NCBI GenBank assembly: GCA_033032175.1
Contig: CM065320.1
Coordinates: 7,564,001 to 7,628,000 of the forward strand
DNA: 64,000 nt
Direction of reading: 5' to 3'
Source: Saturnia japonica
Lineage: Eukaryota > Arthropoda > Insecta > Lepidoptera > Saturniidae
Position 1 is the first letter of the stretch. Each line of letters starts with the position of its first letter. Of the stretch, positions 53,769-64,000 are shown in pieces. A program made the translations under genes and the position numbers. A model generated the notes under the pieces. That model saw only the letters and a program-made list of their open reading frames with translations. It did not search any database and had not been told where the DNA came from.

Positions 53769-53785
53769 TCCTACCGACTGCGCCA
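53769..53785 (-). other. Primer binding site
   Basis: TGGCGCAGTCGGTAGGA on the minus strand directly follows the 5' LTR, sharing the LTR's last T. It is complementary to a tRNA 3' end finishing CGACTGCGCCA. Elements of the 17.6/297 type use a serine tRNA with a similar site, so tRNA-Ser is the likely primer. Confidence 0.8.
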
Positions 53786-54091
53786 GTTAAATTTCGGGAG
53801 CACTGCCGAGGGTTTTTAAAAAGTCTAAGACAAGACTGATTCTCAAGAAGCTTTATTAAGAATGCTTTTATTTGTTACAAATGTCTCTTTTATAAACTCT
53901 TATTCTATAAACACAAAGTGGGGCTGTTTACTATGAAATAATGAGAAATATGTCGCAATACATTCAGTCAAAACACCAGGTGTCTATCAGTAGTTTGCAG
54001 ACATAATATGGGTTAAAAACGTAACATCAGCATTTCTAACGTATGTACCAATTAACAAGACGTAATAAGAGAGGGTACAGACTGCATAACT
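53785..54091 (-). repeat. 5' LTR of the errantivirus
   Basis: 307 bp, reading as identical to 46315-46621. It should hold the element promoter. No clear TATA box is obvious. Followed on the right by the ATGT duplication. Confidence 0.97.
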
Positions 54092-54340
54092 ATGTAGTAT
54101 ATTATTATGTATGCGCTATTTCTATGTACCTGTATTTGATTGTAAATTTGTATGTTAGTGATATATATATGTGTTTGCCGCCATGAAATTTATTTCCATT
54201 TTTATTTATTAGTTTTTAAAGTTGCCTGGAAGAAATCGCTCTAAGTGGTCAGGCCAACTAACTGTACAAAAATAATTGAAATAGTTATATATGTATGTTT
54301 TATTGTTTCGTGTGCAATAAAGTATACCATACGTATACAA
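54092..54340 (+). mobile_element. 3'UTR of LINE E, right of the errantivirus
   Basis: It continues 46314. The block TTGCCTGGAAGAAATCGCTC, TAAGTGGTCAGGCCAACTAA and the terminal TGTGCAATAAAGTATACC is a familiar lepidopteran LINE 3' end. With the ATGT at 54092-54095 it restores the interrupted element. Confidence 0.75.
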
Positions 54341-55161
54341 ATATACAACGGTATAAATATACGATTGGTTGCGAAAATTACGTTAAAAAAAATGTATTCT
54401 CATTTATTATGAAAAAGTTTTAAATAAGTAAAAAAAAAACTAGCAGCAGGTATTCGCGAAACAAAAATATTTGTGATTAAAGATTTTGGTAATTTCAAAA
54501 GACCGATAATTTTAATTTCTACAATATTGTGGACATAAGGAACGAGTTTACATATCCCAAACATTACTTATATCAAAGTTTTAAGTAGATAATAGTTAAT
54601 TTAGTAATAATTCAATCTTAGCTTAAGAAAATCACAGCAATTTCTTGTTAAACAATAAAATAATAAAACTTAAACAATTTAAAATAATAACAATAAAATA
54701 ATTTACGAAAGAAAAAAATGATCCGCATTATAATCAATTGAAAGTAAACATTGACTATGAATACGATAAATAGATTGTACTTTGTATCGTCAAACTTATT
54801 AATGAAGAAATAAACTTCTATCATAAATTATTATTACATTTATTTATCTTGAGTTGTTAACTATGAGAAAAACAGCATTATCTGTAATTATTATTTTTAA
54901 TGAACTTCATATGTGTTAGTCTATTAGTGTGGCTCGCCGGGAACTTTTCCAATAACGTCGATCTGGCTTCCGGTGCGGAAAATCAGGTAATTTAGTTTCA
55001 CCTATGATATCTTGACGTTTATTTTATATAAATTTAACTCTTTTTCCCATAAGTACTTTAACTGGTTTATTAGATTATAATATGTACTAGGTTAACGTGC
55101 ATGTATTGTATGTATGAGCTTTAGTTAGATACCATTATTTTAAATTCTATTATAGTTACAT
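54341..55161. other. AT-rich, one GC-richer patch
   Basis: Apart from the patch at 54930-54986 (listed separately) this is very AT-rich with no element ends. Confidence 0.5.
54900..54986 (+). other. Candidate exon, strand uncertain
   Basis: On the plus strand an ATG at 54900 opens 29 codons with a signal-peptide-like start (MNFICVSLLVWLAGNFS), ending at CAG before GTAATT, a usable donor. On the minus strand the same GC-rich block is open from an AG-bounded point near 55003 and ends in a TAA at about 54931. That is in a phase compatible with the CARP exon at 58566-58435, so it could be that gene's last exon. I recognise neither translation. The GC patch in AT-rich surroundings is the main reason to list it. 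Confidence 0.3.
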
Positions 55162-56107
55162 ATGTATTTAAACTATGCCGAGTATAAATTAAAAAAAAAA
55201 TTAAAAAGAAAAAAAAATTTATTACGATATGATATTACAGCTGAATTACAACAAAAATACTCTGAATGTAATGTTATTTATATTGATTCGTCAAAGAGTG
55301 CTAATGGATCCGGAGATGCCTTCTTTCTTCCTGGTAAGTCAGGATTTTCAACTTAAAAGGAGTGTTTTAAAATAAATTGTAATTATTGTTGTATTATGTC
55401 TCTTGAACTTATAGCAATTACAGAAGCACTGTCATTTGTTAAAAATTTAAATCTTTGAAAAGATGTTATTAGTAGTGACAGTAAAAGCGCACTACAGTAC
55501 CTAGCTCGATGCACCTCTGGTTTCAGAGGTATTTCGGTAGCTTACAGCTTACTAAGTAAAATGGATGATTTACTTTGTACCGTAGTGGATCTGAAATAGC
55601 AATGGGTACCAGCACATATTGATTTGCAGGGTAATGAGGAGGCAGATAAATTAGCTGAATTAAGTATTGTAAGAAGCAAAATTATAAATGTATTGCCAGA
55701 ATATTCAGAATTATTACCAAAATTTAAATAAAGTTGTTACAGTGATTGGAAAAACTAATTTTAATGAAAGATTACGTGGGAAAGGTATCTGGTATAAGAC
55801 CTTACAGTATGAACCTCCTCGTATAACCTGGTGTGCCACGACACAGTTGGGTAGGAAGTTAATATCTGGCGCACATTTGTTGAGATCCGGACATATTCCA
55901 TTAAACTAAAGTAAACATATTATGATTAAATTGAGACAGTCACATCTTTGTGATGTTTGTCAGAAAGTTGATGACGATTATCATGTTCTGGTGGAGTGTG
56001 TCCGGTCTGAGTCAATTACGCAGAACTTAATGTATAATAAAGTATTAAGTGATACATACACTAATGAGGTGGCTACTCTGTTCCTATCAATTGCTTCTTA
56101 TTATTAA
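55162..56107 (+). pseudogene. LINE remnant: RNase H domain and CCHC-like C-terminus
   Basis: Across several frames the plus strand gives an RNase H fold: CNVIYIDSSKSANGSG (first Asp), LELIAITEALSF (Glu), VISSDSKSALQYL (Asp), and a stop-containing QWVPAHIDLQGNEEADKLAELS (last His/Asp). A further piece at 55922-56107 reads LCDVCQKVDDDYHVLVEC, the C-C-H-C arrangement ending I/R1/Jockey-like elements with RNase H. At least four stops or shifts occur, so it is an old fossil. It is related in type to LINE C (1090-3896) but clearly a different family. Confidence 0.85.
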
Positions 56108-56666
56108 ATGTATAGTATTATATATGTTATTGTTATGTATGACAATAGCTATATGAGGGAAGCGTCATTCATTAAACGTCAGTGAGCTTATGACCGTCTT
56201 TGATTTCACACGTCCCGATATAACAGTTATGATGAAATTATATTACGGTTATGTTACGATGAGGCTGACATATGCGACTTGCATAAAAGCCTCTAAAAAT
56301 TTAAGAATTAAAAATAAATGTGTTGTAAGGTATGCATTACGCACATAAAAATATGGTTAGTAGTAAGTGTGTAATTTAAATGCCCTAACATAATTTCACA
56401 TTTAAAGAAAACGGTTTGAAGAAAGGCTTTATTCATTTGCCACTTTATCTGTATTATTGCCAGTTCCTAATCTAAAGATAAAAGATATTGTGATGGAACT
56501 CGATTAAATTAAGTTACTACGGCAAAAGGAGCGCAATTTCGATTCGCATAGAATTCAAATGAGTTTTTTATTCAAACAAGACATTGTAGGTAGTGCTGAA
56601 ATAAACGCAGGTAACATCTTTGTTCTGCCAAAAATATAAAATTATGAAGTATTTCTAACGTGTACC
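56108..56666. other. AT-rich, no recognised feature
   Basis: Probably includes the 3'UTR of the preceding LINE remnant. No end motif is clear. Confidence 0.45.
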
Positions 56667-57054
56667 TATATATATAACAGAGCAATCACATGGGTTGGGC
56701 ATATTTTGATGCATGATACCGCCACGTTAGGACAGACTTGAACTAGGGCAGCTCCATTATGGACGGCACCACCATCACGAAGGTCACCACCGTCACGTTG
56801 GTCACTAAATTAAGTATTACTCCGGTGACAGATACGAACACAAATCCCTACGTGGGCGATTATCAAAGTTAAATGCAAATCTGCACTGAATCGCACTTCT
56901 GATACCGGAGCAATCCCATGAGCAGTTCTCATTTTATTCGACTCTGAGCCCGATGGGTATAAAAGTTTGATATGCCGACTTCATTGACTATCTGAATCTA
57001 GTTACTGAGTCATTAATTATCAGACCCTGTGAAGTATGTGGCTCTGTTATATAT
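56667..57054. mobile_element. Putative MITE with 14-bp perfect terminal inverted repeats
   Basis: ATATATAACAGAGC (56670-56683) and its exact complement GCTCTGTTATATAT (57041-57054) bound a block of about 388 bp. The block is clearly richer in GC than its flanks (for example GACGGCACCACCATCACG). Both arms are followed inward by CACAT-like sequence. There is no coding capacity. A TA-rich flank fits a TA-type target, but the duplication cannot be resolved within the TATATA run. Confidence 0.6.
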
Positions 57055-58434
57055 TTGGTTTTATATTAGAAATAAATAATGTCGTTTTTTTTAATTTACC
57101 TATTTTAACGGTTCATAACTACCTAAAACTTTGGTATAATATAGAAGTACAGAGGTAAGCCTGAAAAAAAAAAACAAAATAAAGAAAACAGGTAACTTGA
57201 CAAAAAACTCATTAATTTATCATACAATTTTATTTCTAATAGATCTTATAATCAAGCCCAGCGATATACATTTCATTATTGGAAAATACTAAGAAAACTA
57301 ATTTGCTATGAAGTTATTTTATAATTTATTAAAGCTATAGATGCATTATTATATAAATATTAACAACTTATATTGCTTAAAAAACGCTTTTATTTCAGGA
57401 ATTTATAATTCGATTGATATGATTTCCTTACATTTTTTTTACATAACATACGTCTTTACATTTTTTTTAATTATTCAATATAATTGAAGATAACACAACT
57501 CTTTAAAAAAGTACAGAAATTGAATAATTTATTATCTACATATTATAAAACAATTGTTATCATTATTCACACATAATTAAATTTTTCTGTTAGAAGAAGG
57601 TACGTGTTCTGTTATTTTACAAACTTAAATGTATCTCTTTTAATTTAATTCTGATTTGTACCTGAACTATACCTTGTACATTCTAATTCACTGTATCTAA
57701 ATATATTTACTCTAAGTTATTTGACAATATATCGCATACTAATATAGCAAGACCGTTAGCATTATGTTTTTTAATAATTATATCCGAAAATATCTATGTA
57801 TGTTCTACCTAGTTAGAGGCCGTATTACAGACAATATTTGTCTAAATAAAATACTTATAATAAAAATAAGAAAAATCTATTCGTTTATAACTTATTTCAG
57901 CACTAAAGTTAATAAATACCAATATTATTAATTATATGTATAATAATTATTTTACAATTATTAACATTAAATCACTTACGCTCTGCACGCCTTCATAAGC
58001 GGTTTTAACATAGGGGATTACCTGTACAGGAGGTATTTACAAAACTTATATCGTATCCAAATTATATATATTTCTCTACTTAGCTTCTTTAAAAATGTCT
58101 AATGTCGTGAAGTGGCCTCAATATTGTGTCCAGATTTTGGCTGCAAGTAATAATTTTAGGAATTATTAACTTAAAATTACAAATTAATACTTAAAAAACA
58201 CTATAAACCTACCTTTATAATGCATGTCTCTATGCATACTGGGACAAGTCTTTCCCGGACTCTGTAACCAAACATTTATATGAAACATTGTTTTTTCCCT
58301 AAAAACTCTTAAATAAATAATACCTACTGATTTTTACCTAAGATTTAAGTAAGATTGTTTACATAAGTACATTTGTGTGTTCTATAATTATTATATTATT
58401 CCATCATAATACATTTTGTGATTGAAATGGTTAC
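57055..58434. other. Intron sequence downstream of the CARP exon; nothing else seen
   Basis: AT-rich, with no recognisable exon, RNA or element. I looked for the expected C-terminal exon of the carbonic anhydrase-related gene and did not find it here. Confidence 0.5.
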
Positions 58435-58566
58435 CTTCGTTAGATCGAAGTCAATGTTAGTTCTGACAGCTCTGTGATGTAAAGGTTGCGGTGGACGAAA
58501 ATTGTTTCCAAGAGGTGCTTTTGGGTGCCTCGCGTCGCCTTGCATTAGTCGTCGCAGACCGTGTAG
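58435..58566 (-). CDS. Carbonic anhydrase-related protein (CA10/CA11 type), exon n+2
   Basis: This 132-nt minus-strand exon is bounded by an AG acceptor (58568-58567) and a GT donor (58434-58433). It starts and ends in phase 0 and encodes LHGLRRLMQGDARHPKAP, then LGNNFRPPQPLHHRAVRTN, then IDFDLTK. The L-G-N-N-F-R-P-x-Q-x-L-x-x-R motif is the conserved end of the carbonic anhydrase fold. With V-R-T-N-I-D-F it is specific to the secreted/brain CARP X/XI group, which lacks zinc-binding histidines and is non-catalytic in vertebrates. It follows the exon at 62742-62588 across a 4.0-kb intron. Confidence 0.93.
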
Positions 58567-61500
58567 CTTACCATAGAATTCAAAGACAATTAGCATCTGT
58601 ATTATCTATGAAAAGTTTCAGTTTAAAAGAAAAACGATATAAAATTTTGCTGATTATTGCTAACAATTATCAAAGATTCGTCACAATCGGATGAATTGAT
58701 AACAATAATACAGTTATTTTACAAATAATTTATAAATTTGATTTTAGTGATTTTTGTTTTATTAATTTTCTTATTTGCTCTACTCGCAATTTTATTATTT
58801 TTACCACAATACCGATGGTTACTTGGAAGAAAATACTCTATGGCTTTAAATGTTAATTCGAGAACATCAGTCAAAGAATCGCAGTGAAAAATCTTACATT
58901 CTCACATGATTGTACGTTAATATTCATAAGTTCTCAAAACTGTTAATAATATGGAAAATCCTACTGAAAATACCATAATAATATACCTTCCCCCCTTCTA
59001 CAGTATTACTGCGTTTTGCACACTAAACCTTACTGTATACTTGAATTTAACTTTCTATATTTTAATAATCATCTGAAACCAGTTAGAACTCCCATATAAA
59101 ATAAGTAACGAATACTTTTGTAAAAGAATTAAACAACGTATATTTCTACTGCTATAATTAAAATGAAAAGCTATGGAATTTGGCACCCGTTACATATCAG
59201 CTCTTTTATCAGTGACAACAACTACTATTCCAGTCAAATTAGGCTAAAAAAGGGACTCAAACAGAATGACACCGAAGAATCTAAATTTTTGTACAAATCT
59301 TTATTTTGGCATTTTAAGTGTTGTCTCAAACGTCTAATAAGGCCACGTGTGAGCGAACTTACCGATTTTTTTTTTTTGGAAATCCCTCTTCCTTTGCCTC
59401 AAATCGTATCTACGTTAATCATAGAAGTTGTAAAGTATAAAATTCTCTACAAATTTCGTCTTAAATATTGTTAAAATACTTTGAACCATTTTTGATATAA
59501 ATCATGAAAATTGCATACATGTGCATAAAGCAAGGTCAACCGTGAATCCCAATAAATAGTTACATTTTAATACAGTTTATTATCATTAAAAAAATTATAA
59601 TAATGAAAAAGAACTTCATTATTAAGCAATTTTATACATTACTAGCAGCGCCCGCAGTTTCACTCGTATTTATTTTATTTAGTCTAAAGTAAATTTTGTA
59701 TTTTAATCACTCCTCTATCTATGGATTGTAGCGTGAAGTTATTACAACCTATAACCTTCCTTAATAAACGAGCTAAACTATACAAAAACAATTTTTAAAA
59801 TCTGACGGGTAGTTACAAACTATAAAACAAACTCTAGAGCTTTATAATGTTACGTAGTATAGATGTGATATGAATAATTATTATTAAATGAATCTATGAT
59901 TTGAATAATATTTATAGATAAATAAATAGTTATTAATAAAGTTTTTTTACCGACTTCAAAAAAAGACGGAGGTTACTCAATTCGAATGTATTTTTTTTAA
60001 TGAGTGTTCAGCCAAAACTTCTTTATTTATGAACCGATTTGGGTGATTATTTTTTTGTTTCATAGGGGATACATTAAGACTGGTCCCATTTTAATTTCAT
60101 TTGCATTGGCCCTTCAACTTCGAAGTTCCACCATGAAACACCTCAAAATTACTGAAGTTGGTTTTCTTTTTTTTAAATTGTCTTGTCATATGAATAATAA
60201 ACTTTATTATCCTTACTATTTATTGGGGTTCGTTTTATGAGTATTTTTTCCTTTTTTTTTGTTTTGTTTTTCTTTTGTATCCTTTTCATATGCTTAATGA
60301 TCTATCTTGATGCTAAATTTTATGTTTCTGAGTCACCTAGATTTTGTCTAGGTTTTTGACGAGTGCATGATTAGTGAGTGATAAAAATGCTACTTTCTAA
60401 ACCCTAATAACTCAAGACCTATAATAGGTTTACTTGTAAAATTTGAGATTCTAGATTTATTAAACAGGAGGTTTATTAAACATACAAAACTTCGAGTATG
60501 TAGGATAAATAGTTTTTGATTTGAGGGGTCGAAAGTGGCTGGAAATGGTTCGTGTATATAGACACACTAGCCGGTGTGTCGCCCTTATCTTTTCCGAACT
60601 TGGCTAATAAACTGCCGTGTATCTAGATTCTTCACATTCTTTAATGCGTGAAATATTAGCAAAGGGTCAACTATTATAGTTATATAATATAGCGCCAAAT
60701 AACTTTACGAATTAGATTAAAACCACAAAATGACAGATTAAGATCCTTCCAAAAAATCTCTCGCATTGTCATTCACTCTTTATCAAGAATAAAGCACACC
60801 ATAGGTGTTTTTTTCTTTTTATTTATAAAATAGGCAAAGGTCGTTCTTTAATAAATCCTACATGTGCCATATTGAATGTAATTTTGAAAATCGAGTGGCA
60901 TGTATCGAAATTGCAATAAATGTGTGATCAAGGTTTTACAAACACGATATCAGACTACCAGTGCCCATGCAGTCTCGCTGCGGGGATTAACGGTACCAGC
61001 GCACGCGACCATCCCCCTATCTAATTCCCATCACTGTTTACGCTGTATTAAACAATTTCATTTTGATTATAGACTTTGCCTTCGCTTTGATTTATCTGTC
61101 CGCTAAACTAATCTGTTTTGTTTAATGGATACGTGGACTACTTAGGCTATAAAACTTGAGTCATTACAGAAGTTTGTTTATCAGTAATCTCGCGTTTATT
61201 AACTTCATTGTTGGTCCGTCTGTTATATTGTAACGCAGTTGACAATGGATGTATTCTATAAAAGATTTCAATGTTATTTAGGGAAATTCTTTGAAAATAA
61301 TTTCTTGTTTTGTTACAAAAGGTTCGAACTAAAGCTTGTTAATGTGAAACATCCCATGTCGCGTTTGGACAGGAGTAAAAGCGTCCTGATGGGACGTTGC
61401 TACCAGCCATTTGTCCAGCGTCGCTCCTGATCGGCTCTTTTCTACTCAACGTTCCCATTTCAACATTTATACTGAATGCATCACTCTCTACTACATATAC

Positions 61501-62587
61501 TCACTACTTTACGTAAATGTGTTAATGATCAGCGTGGTTTCTTATTCCCACATTATAGGTTATTCGTAAATTTCAGTGAATTTATATTTATTTTCTAAAT
61601 AGTTTCATAAAAACAAATGAAATTAGATAGTATTTATATTTAATTTTATTAATAAATATCTTATTTAAATATAAAATATGATTCAATTTACATGTGTCAC
61701 ATCTAATGCCAGGTCAAGTATTAATTGTCCAGGTTTTCATGACACTTCACAATTTTTTTATGAATAAAAGTATTTTTGAATAAAATGGTTTTTAGAATTA
61801 TTTTTTTGGAAATAAAATAACGTAGAAAGAAGGAAAAAGATAAACACCTGCAGTACGGCTGTATTAACGTAAAGTTACAGGGCTAGATTACAAGCTGTTT
61901 CTACTAGTCGCTAGCACTTAATTTAACCACTAACAAACGGAAAACATAAACAATGATTTATAATATCAGCCACAGAACGAGGCACTTTTAGTTTACTTTT
62001 AACACGTACATAATTCACGGTGGGAGTCTTTGTCTAAAGGCAAGGGACGTGAGTTGTTTATTGTAGCGTGAGCACAAATGAAAATGTTATTACACTCTAC
62101 GCTGGCCTCAACAACGGCTGAATACACTAAACTTCATGTAACTGGATGTGACAAATAGAAAGAAGAATTTTTTTCAGAACTTTATATTCTTCTTTTAAGT
62201 ATAACTTCCTTATGTTGTAATAGGTAAAAAAATAATGTTTACAGTTACGTCTTCTGTGCATGAATAATTTTTATAAGGAAAAATACATATTATTCAGATA
62301 TCTTTTTATATTTTGGAATATCAAATAAAGTGTCCAAATAAGGTAAGTATAAGATAAGGTATGATGTACATTTACATCGCCGTGAACGAGGCATTGTACT
62401 AAGACAAGGAAGTTCTTTTTATGTGTAGAGAACATACATAAAGCTATCATAACATATTTCATTTCTGTAATATGGCTTCAGTCTTTTTAATATCACCGCA
62501 TTCATTATTCCTAGACTAATGCATTAATATACATACAATAATGTTCATTTGGTGCGTAGATAGTGTTTAGTAAATAAAACAGTTTAC
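58567..62587. other. CARP intron of about 4 kb with repeat debris
   Basis: It contains repeat R3 (59949-60165) and an AT-rich remainder. The frame 59163-59474 (103 codons) has no recognisable domain. A GC-richer patch at 61340-61440 (GGACAGGAGTAAAAGCGTCC, ATGGGACGTTGCTACCAGCC) looks element-derived but is unassigned. Confidence 0.5.
59949..60165 (+). repeat. Dispersed repeat R3, copy 2 of 2
   Basis: CCGACTTCAAAAAAAGACGGAGGTTACTCAATTCGAATGTATTTTTTTT-type opening and TGTTCAGCC, ATGAACCGATTTGGGTG, CCCATTTTAATTTCATTTGCATTGG follow, as at 11851-12065. It lies within the CARP intron in the antisense direction. Confidence 0.8.
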
Positions 62588-62742
62588 CTGTTGTTTCGTT
62601 ATGTAAATAGGCTTGTTAATGATTATCCAAGTGACTGTTTCAAAACACGCTGGAGCTGTGGTGGATCCGTCGTATGTCATGTAATAGTCGGTATCGGGCA
62701 ACAAACCCCGTACAGATAACTTGTTAACCGGCATTTCAGCAC
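62588..62742 (-). CDS. Carbonic anhydrase-related protein (CA10/CA11 type), exon n+1
   Basis: 155 nt on the minus strand, with an AG acceptor at 62744-62743 and donor GTAAAC after 62588. It starts in phase 1 and ends in phase 0. It encodes AEMPVNKLSVRGLLPDTDYY, then MTYDGSTTAPACFETVTWII, then INKPIYITKQQ. LLP-x-T-D-Y-Y-x-T-Y-x-G-S-x-T-x-P-x-C-x-E-x-V-T-W is the hallmark of the alpha-carbonic anhydrase fold around the substrate pocket. The INKPIYIT ending is characteristic of CARP X/XI. This is the best-supported host exon in the window. Confidence 0.95.
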
Positions 62743-63051
62743 CTTAACAACATATAATAATATCAACAAAGCTATGTATATCTAATTATATTTCATTTGG
62801 AATTTTCCGTAAATCCCAAAACTATGTTTTTTTTATTTTTCTTTGCCTTTATTATTTCTCAATGATATAAAATAATAATAGAATTAATTTAAAGTTTACG
62901 TATTACATTAACCAGAAAGATAATAATTGACTAGACACTATTCTAATAATAAAAATATGTATATTTATTTAAGATTGACGTATAAATTATAAACTTTATA
63001 CAAAATAATATAATTTATTCTAGCATTTACGTGTTTTATTATAATACTTAC
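62743..63051. other. Short CARP intron
   Basis: 309 bp, AT-rich, with standard GT...AG ends on the minus strand (GTAAGT after 63052). Confidence 0.85.
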
Positions 63052-63118
63052 CACCATATTTTATATTTTCTAGTTCTTCGGTAAGTACTCTTAACTCTGG
63101 ATTAGACAAATCACCAAG
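63052..63118 (-). CDS. Carbonic anhydrase-related protein (CA10/CA11 type), exon n
   Basis: 67 nt on the minus strand, preceded by a T-rich acceptor (TTTCTTTTTTAG) and followed by GTAAGT. It encodes LGDLSNPELRVLTEELENIK then YG, and ends in phase 1, which matches the start of the next exon. S-N-P-E-L-x-x-L-T is a conserved CARP helix. Earlier exons (signal peptide and most of the fold) must lie to the right of the window. Taken together the three exons give 118 uninterrupted codons. Confidence 0.92.
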
Positions 63119-64000
63119 CTAAAAAAGAAAATTAAGTTTAAAACAATAGACTAAATACAGTAATTAAATAATTTTATGTAATAATTTACATATTAAAACC
63201 AGTTATAACATAATAATAAAACATTACATAATATCAGGATATAACACGAATAACCGGATGAGAGGATTCAGAGTGCTAAAAATACATAAAATCAACACAA
63301 ACAAAGCATGATTTAAAGAAGATCAGTGTATAAATAGAATAAATTTTAACTGGGTATTAAAATCAGAACCTACCATATTATGAACCACAGACCTATATTC
63401 CGAATTGACCAATGAGAAAATACTTGAAAACTTCATTGATTATTTTGTAAACAAGTGATTTTTTTTTCTTGAAACTAAAATGTAACAACGAGAATTCGAG
63501 ATAAAATTGTAGTATATAGGAATAGCCAGCTAGATTCAGTTTACTGCGCTCACGAGCGATATACGAACGTGAGTGTAAACATATTCCCCTCTGGGAGGAC
63601 GGCCGATGTGCTAACACAGCCAGTGGCCTGTCATTAAGGAAAACCATAAAGTGATCGAAAAACAAAGTCTCCTAAAGATGACAACGCGACGACAAAGGGG
63701 GGCGCTTGTTTTAACATAATTATTTTTATTTATCGCATACATCATCGGTTCACCTTAACTAAATTAGTTCTTTTTTTTTACTCTACAGCGAAATTTTCTG
63801 TTTGTGGGTAAATAGATGAAACATTGGCTGACCTTTACAATCGATATTTAATTACGTATATGGTGGTCGTAATCTAATTCTGCACGAGAACTCGATATAT
63901 CCTATAATTTGTATTGTATTTCGAACCTAGGAATAAGTATGATATTAAGTATAAGAGAATTATTTATGCTTCTATGTATTACAATTGAAGTTCCTTTATC
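63119..64000. other. Upstream CARP intron; no feature seen
   Basis: AT-rich with one GC-richer patch at 63540-63720 (CGCTCACGAGCGATATACG, GGGAGGACGGCCGATGTG), which is unassigned. The minus frame 63393-63665 is not recognisable. Confidence 0.5.

Larger units (their letters stand above)
46315..54091 (-). mobile_element. Complete endogenous errantivirus (Ty3/gypsy-type LTR retroelement with env)
   Basis: Two 307-bp LTRs (46315-46621 and 53785-54091) read as identical base for base. The direct duplication ATGT lies at 46311-46314 and 54092-54095. LTRs start AGTTA and end TAACT in element orientation. The order on the minus strand is 5' LTR, PBS, repeat-rich leader, gag (405 codons), pol (1,254 codons), env (about 547 codons), PPT, 3' LTR. 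No frame is interrupted. The arrangement, with a baculovirus F-like envelope and a gag without zinc knuckle, is that of insect errantiviruses such as 17.6, tom and TED. Identical LTRs imply recent insertion. Activity is inferred, not shown. Confidence 0.97.

Noticed and set aside
53700..53785. A tRNA gene next to the 5' LTR
   Set aside because: The tRNA-like 3' end on the plus strand is the complement of the retroviral primer binding site. No full cloverleaf with a paired acceptor stem can be drawn. Kept only as a finding about extended tRNA-like boxes.
59163..59474. 103-codon frame inside the CARP intron
   Set aside because: No recognisable domain or signal peptide, composition typical of AT-rich chance frames.
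61340..61440. A possible exon in the CARP intron
   Set aside because: The GC-richer patch is open on the minus strand for a short distance but has no clear acceptor or donor and resembles no CARP segment; more likely element debris.

Overview
The window looks like insect nuclear DNA, most likely from a moth or butterfly. It is AT-rich, coding DNA is sparse and broken into short exons, and the repeats (RTE, R1-clade and CR1/Jockey-type LINEs, a tRNA-derived SINE, Tc1, piggyBac-like and pogo-like DNA elements, an errantivirus) are of types typical of Lepidoptera. The species assignment is an inference from repeat style. There are no bacterial genes, operons or CRISPR arrays.

Only one host gene is well supported. 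Three minus-strand exons at 63118-63052, 62742-62588 and 58566-58435 join in phase and encode part of a carbonic anhydrase-related protein of the CA10/CA11 (CARP X/XI) type. The first exons lie beyond the right edge. The last exon is either missing from the window or is the doubtful short candidate near 54930. Two other possible exons (44494-44568 and 54900-54986) are speculative.

Nearly everything else is mobile DNA, often nested. Left end (1-4900): a CR1/Jockey-like LINE reverse transcriptase is split by the 3' tail of another LINE, which is itself split by a 5'-truncated R1-clade LINE on the minus strand with a perfect 14-bp target-site duplication. 6945-8500: an RTE-type remnant is split by a 1.25-kb pogo-like element that keeps a C-terminal PHD-like finger and carries palindromic sub-terminal repeats. 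13805-15310: a decayed piggyBac-like element. 17395-18420 and 31606-31839: RTE remnants. 35497-37890: a minus-strand LINE split by a nearly full-length Tc1 (DD34E) element. 46060-54340: the 3' end of a plus-strand LINE split by a complete endogenous errantivirus of 7,777 bp (46315-54091, minus strand).

The errantivirus is the most striking feature. Its two 307-bp LTRs read as identical, it has a 4-bp ATGT duplication, and its gag, pol and env frames are all uninterrupted. A -1 slippery heptamer lies at the gag-pol overlap. The env frame has no ATG of its own and has a candidate splice acceptor inside pol. The env stop codon lies inside the 3' LTR. The leader carries two kinds of short repeats. 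It appears to be a recent, possibly active, insertion.

Between these lie dispersed non-coding repeats that recur within the window: a SINE family, a ~110-bp satellite-like unit, a ~600-bp pair about 10 kb apart, and several short families. There are also long AT-rich stretches with no recognisable content.
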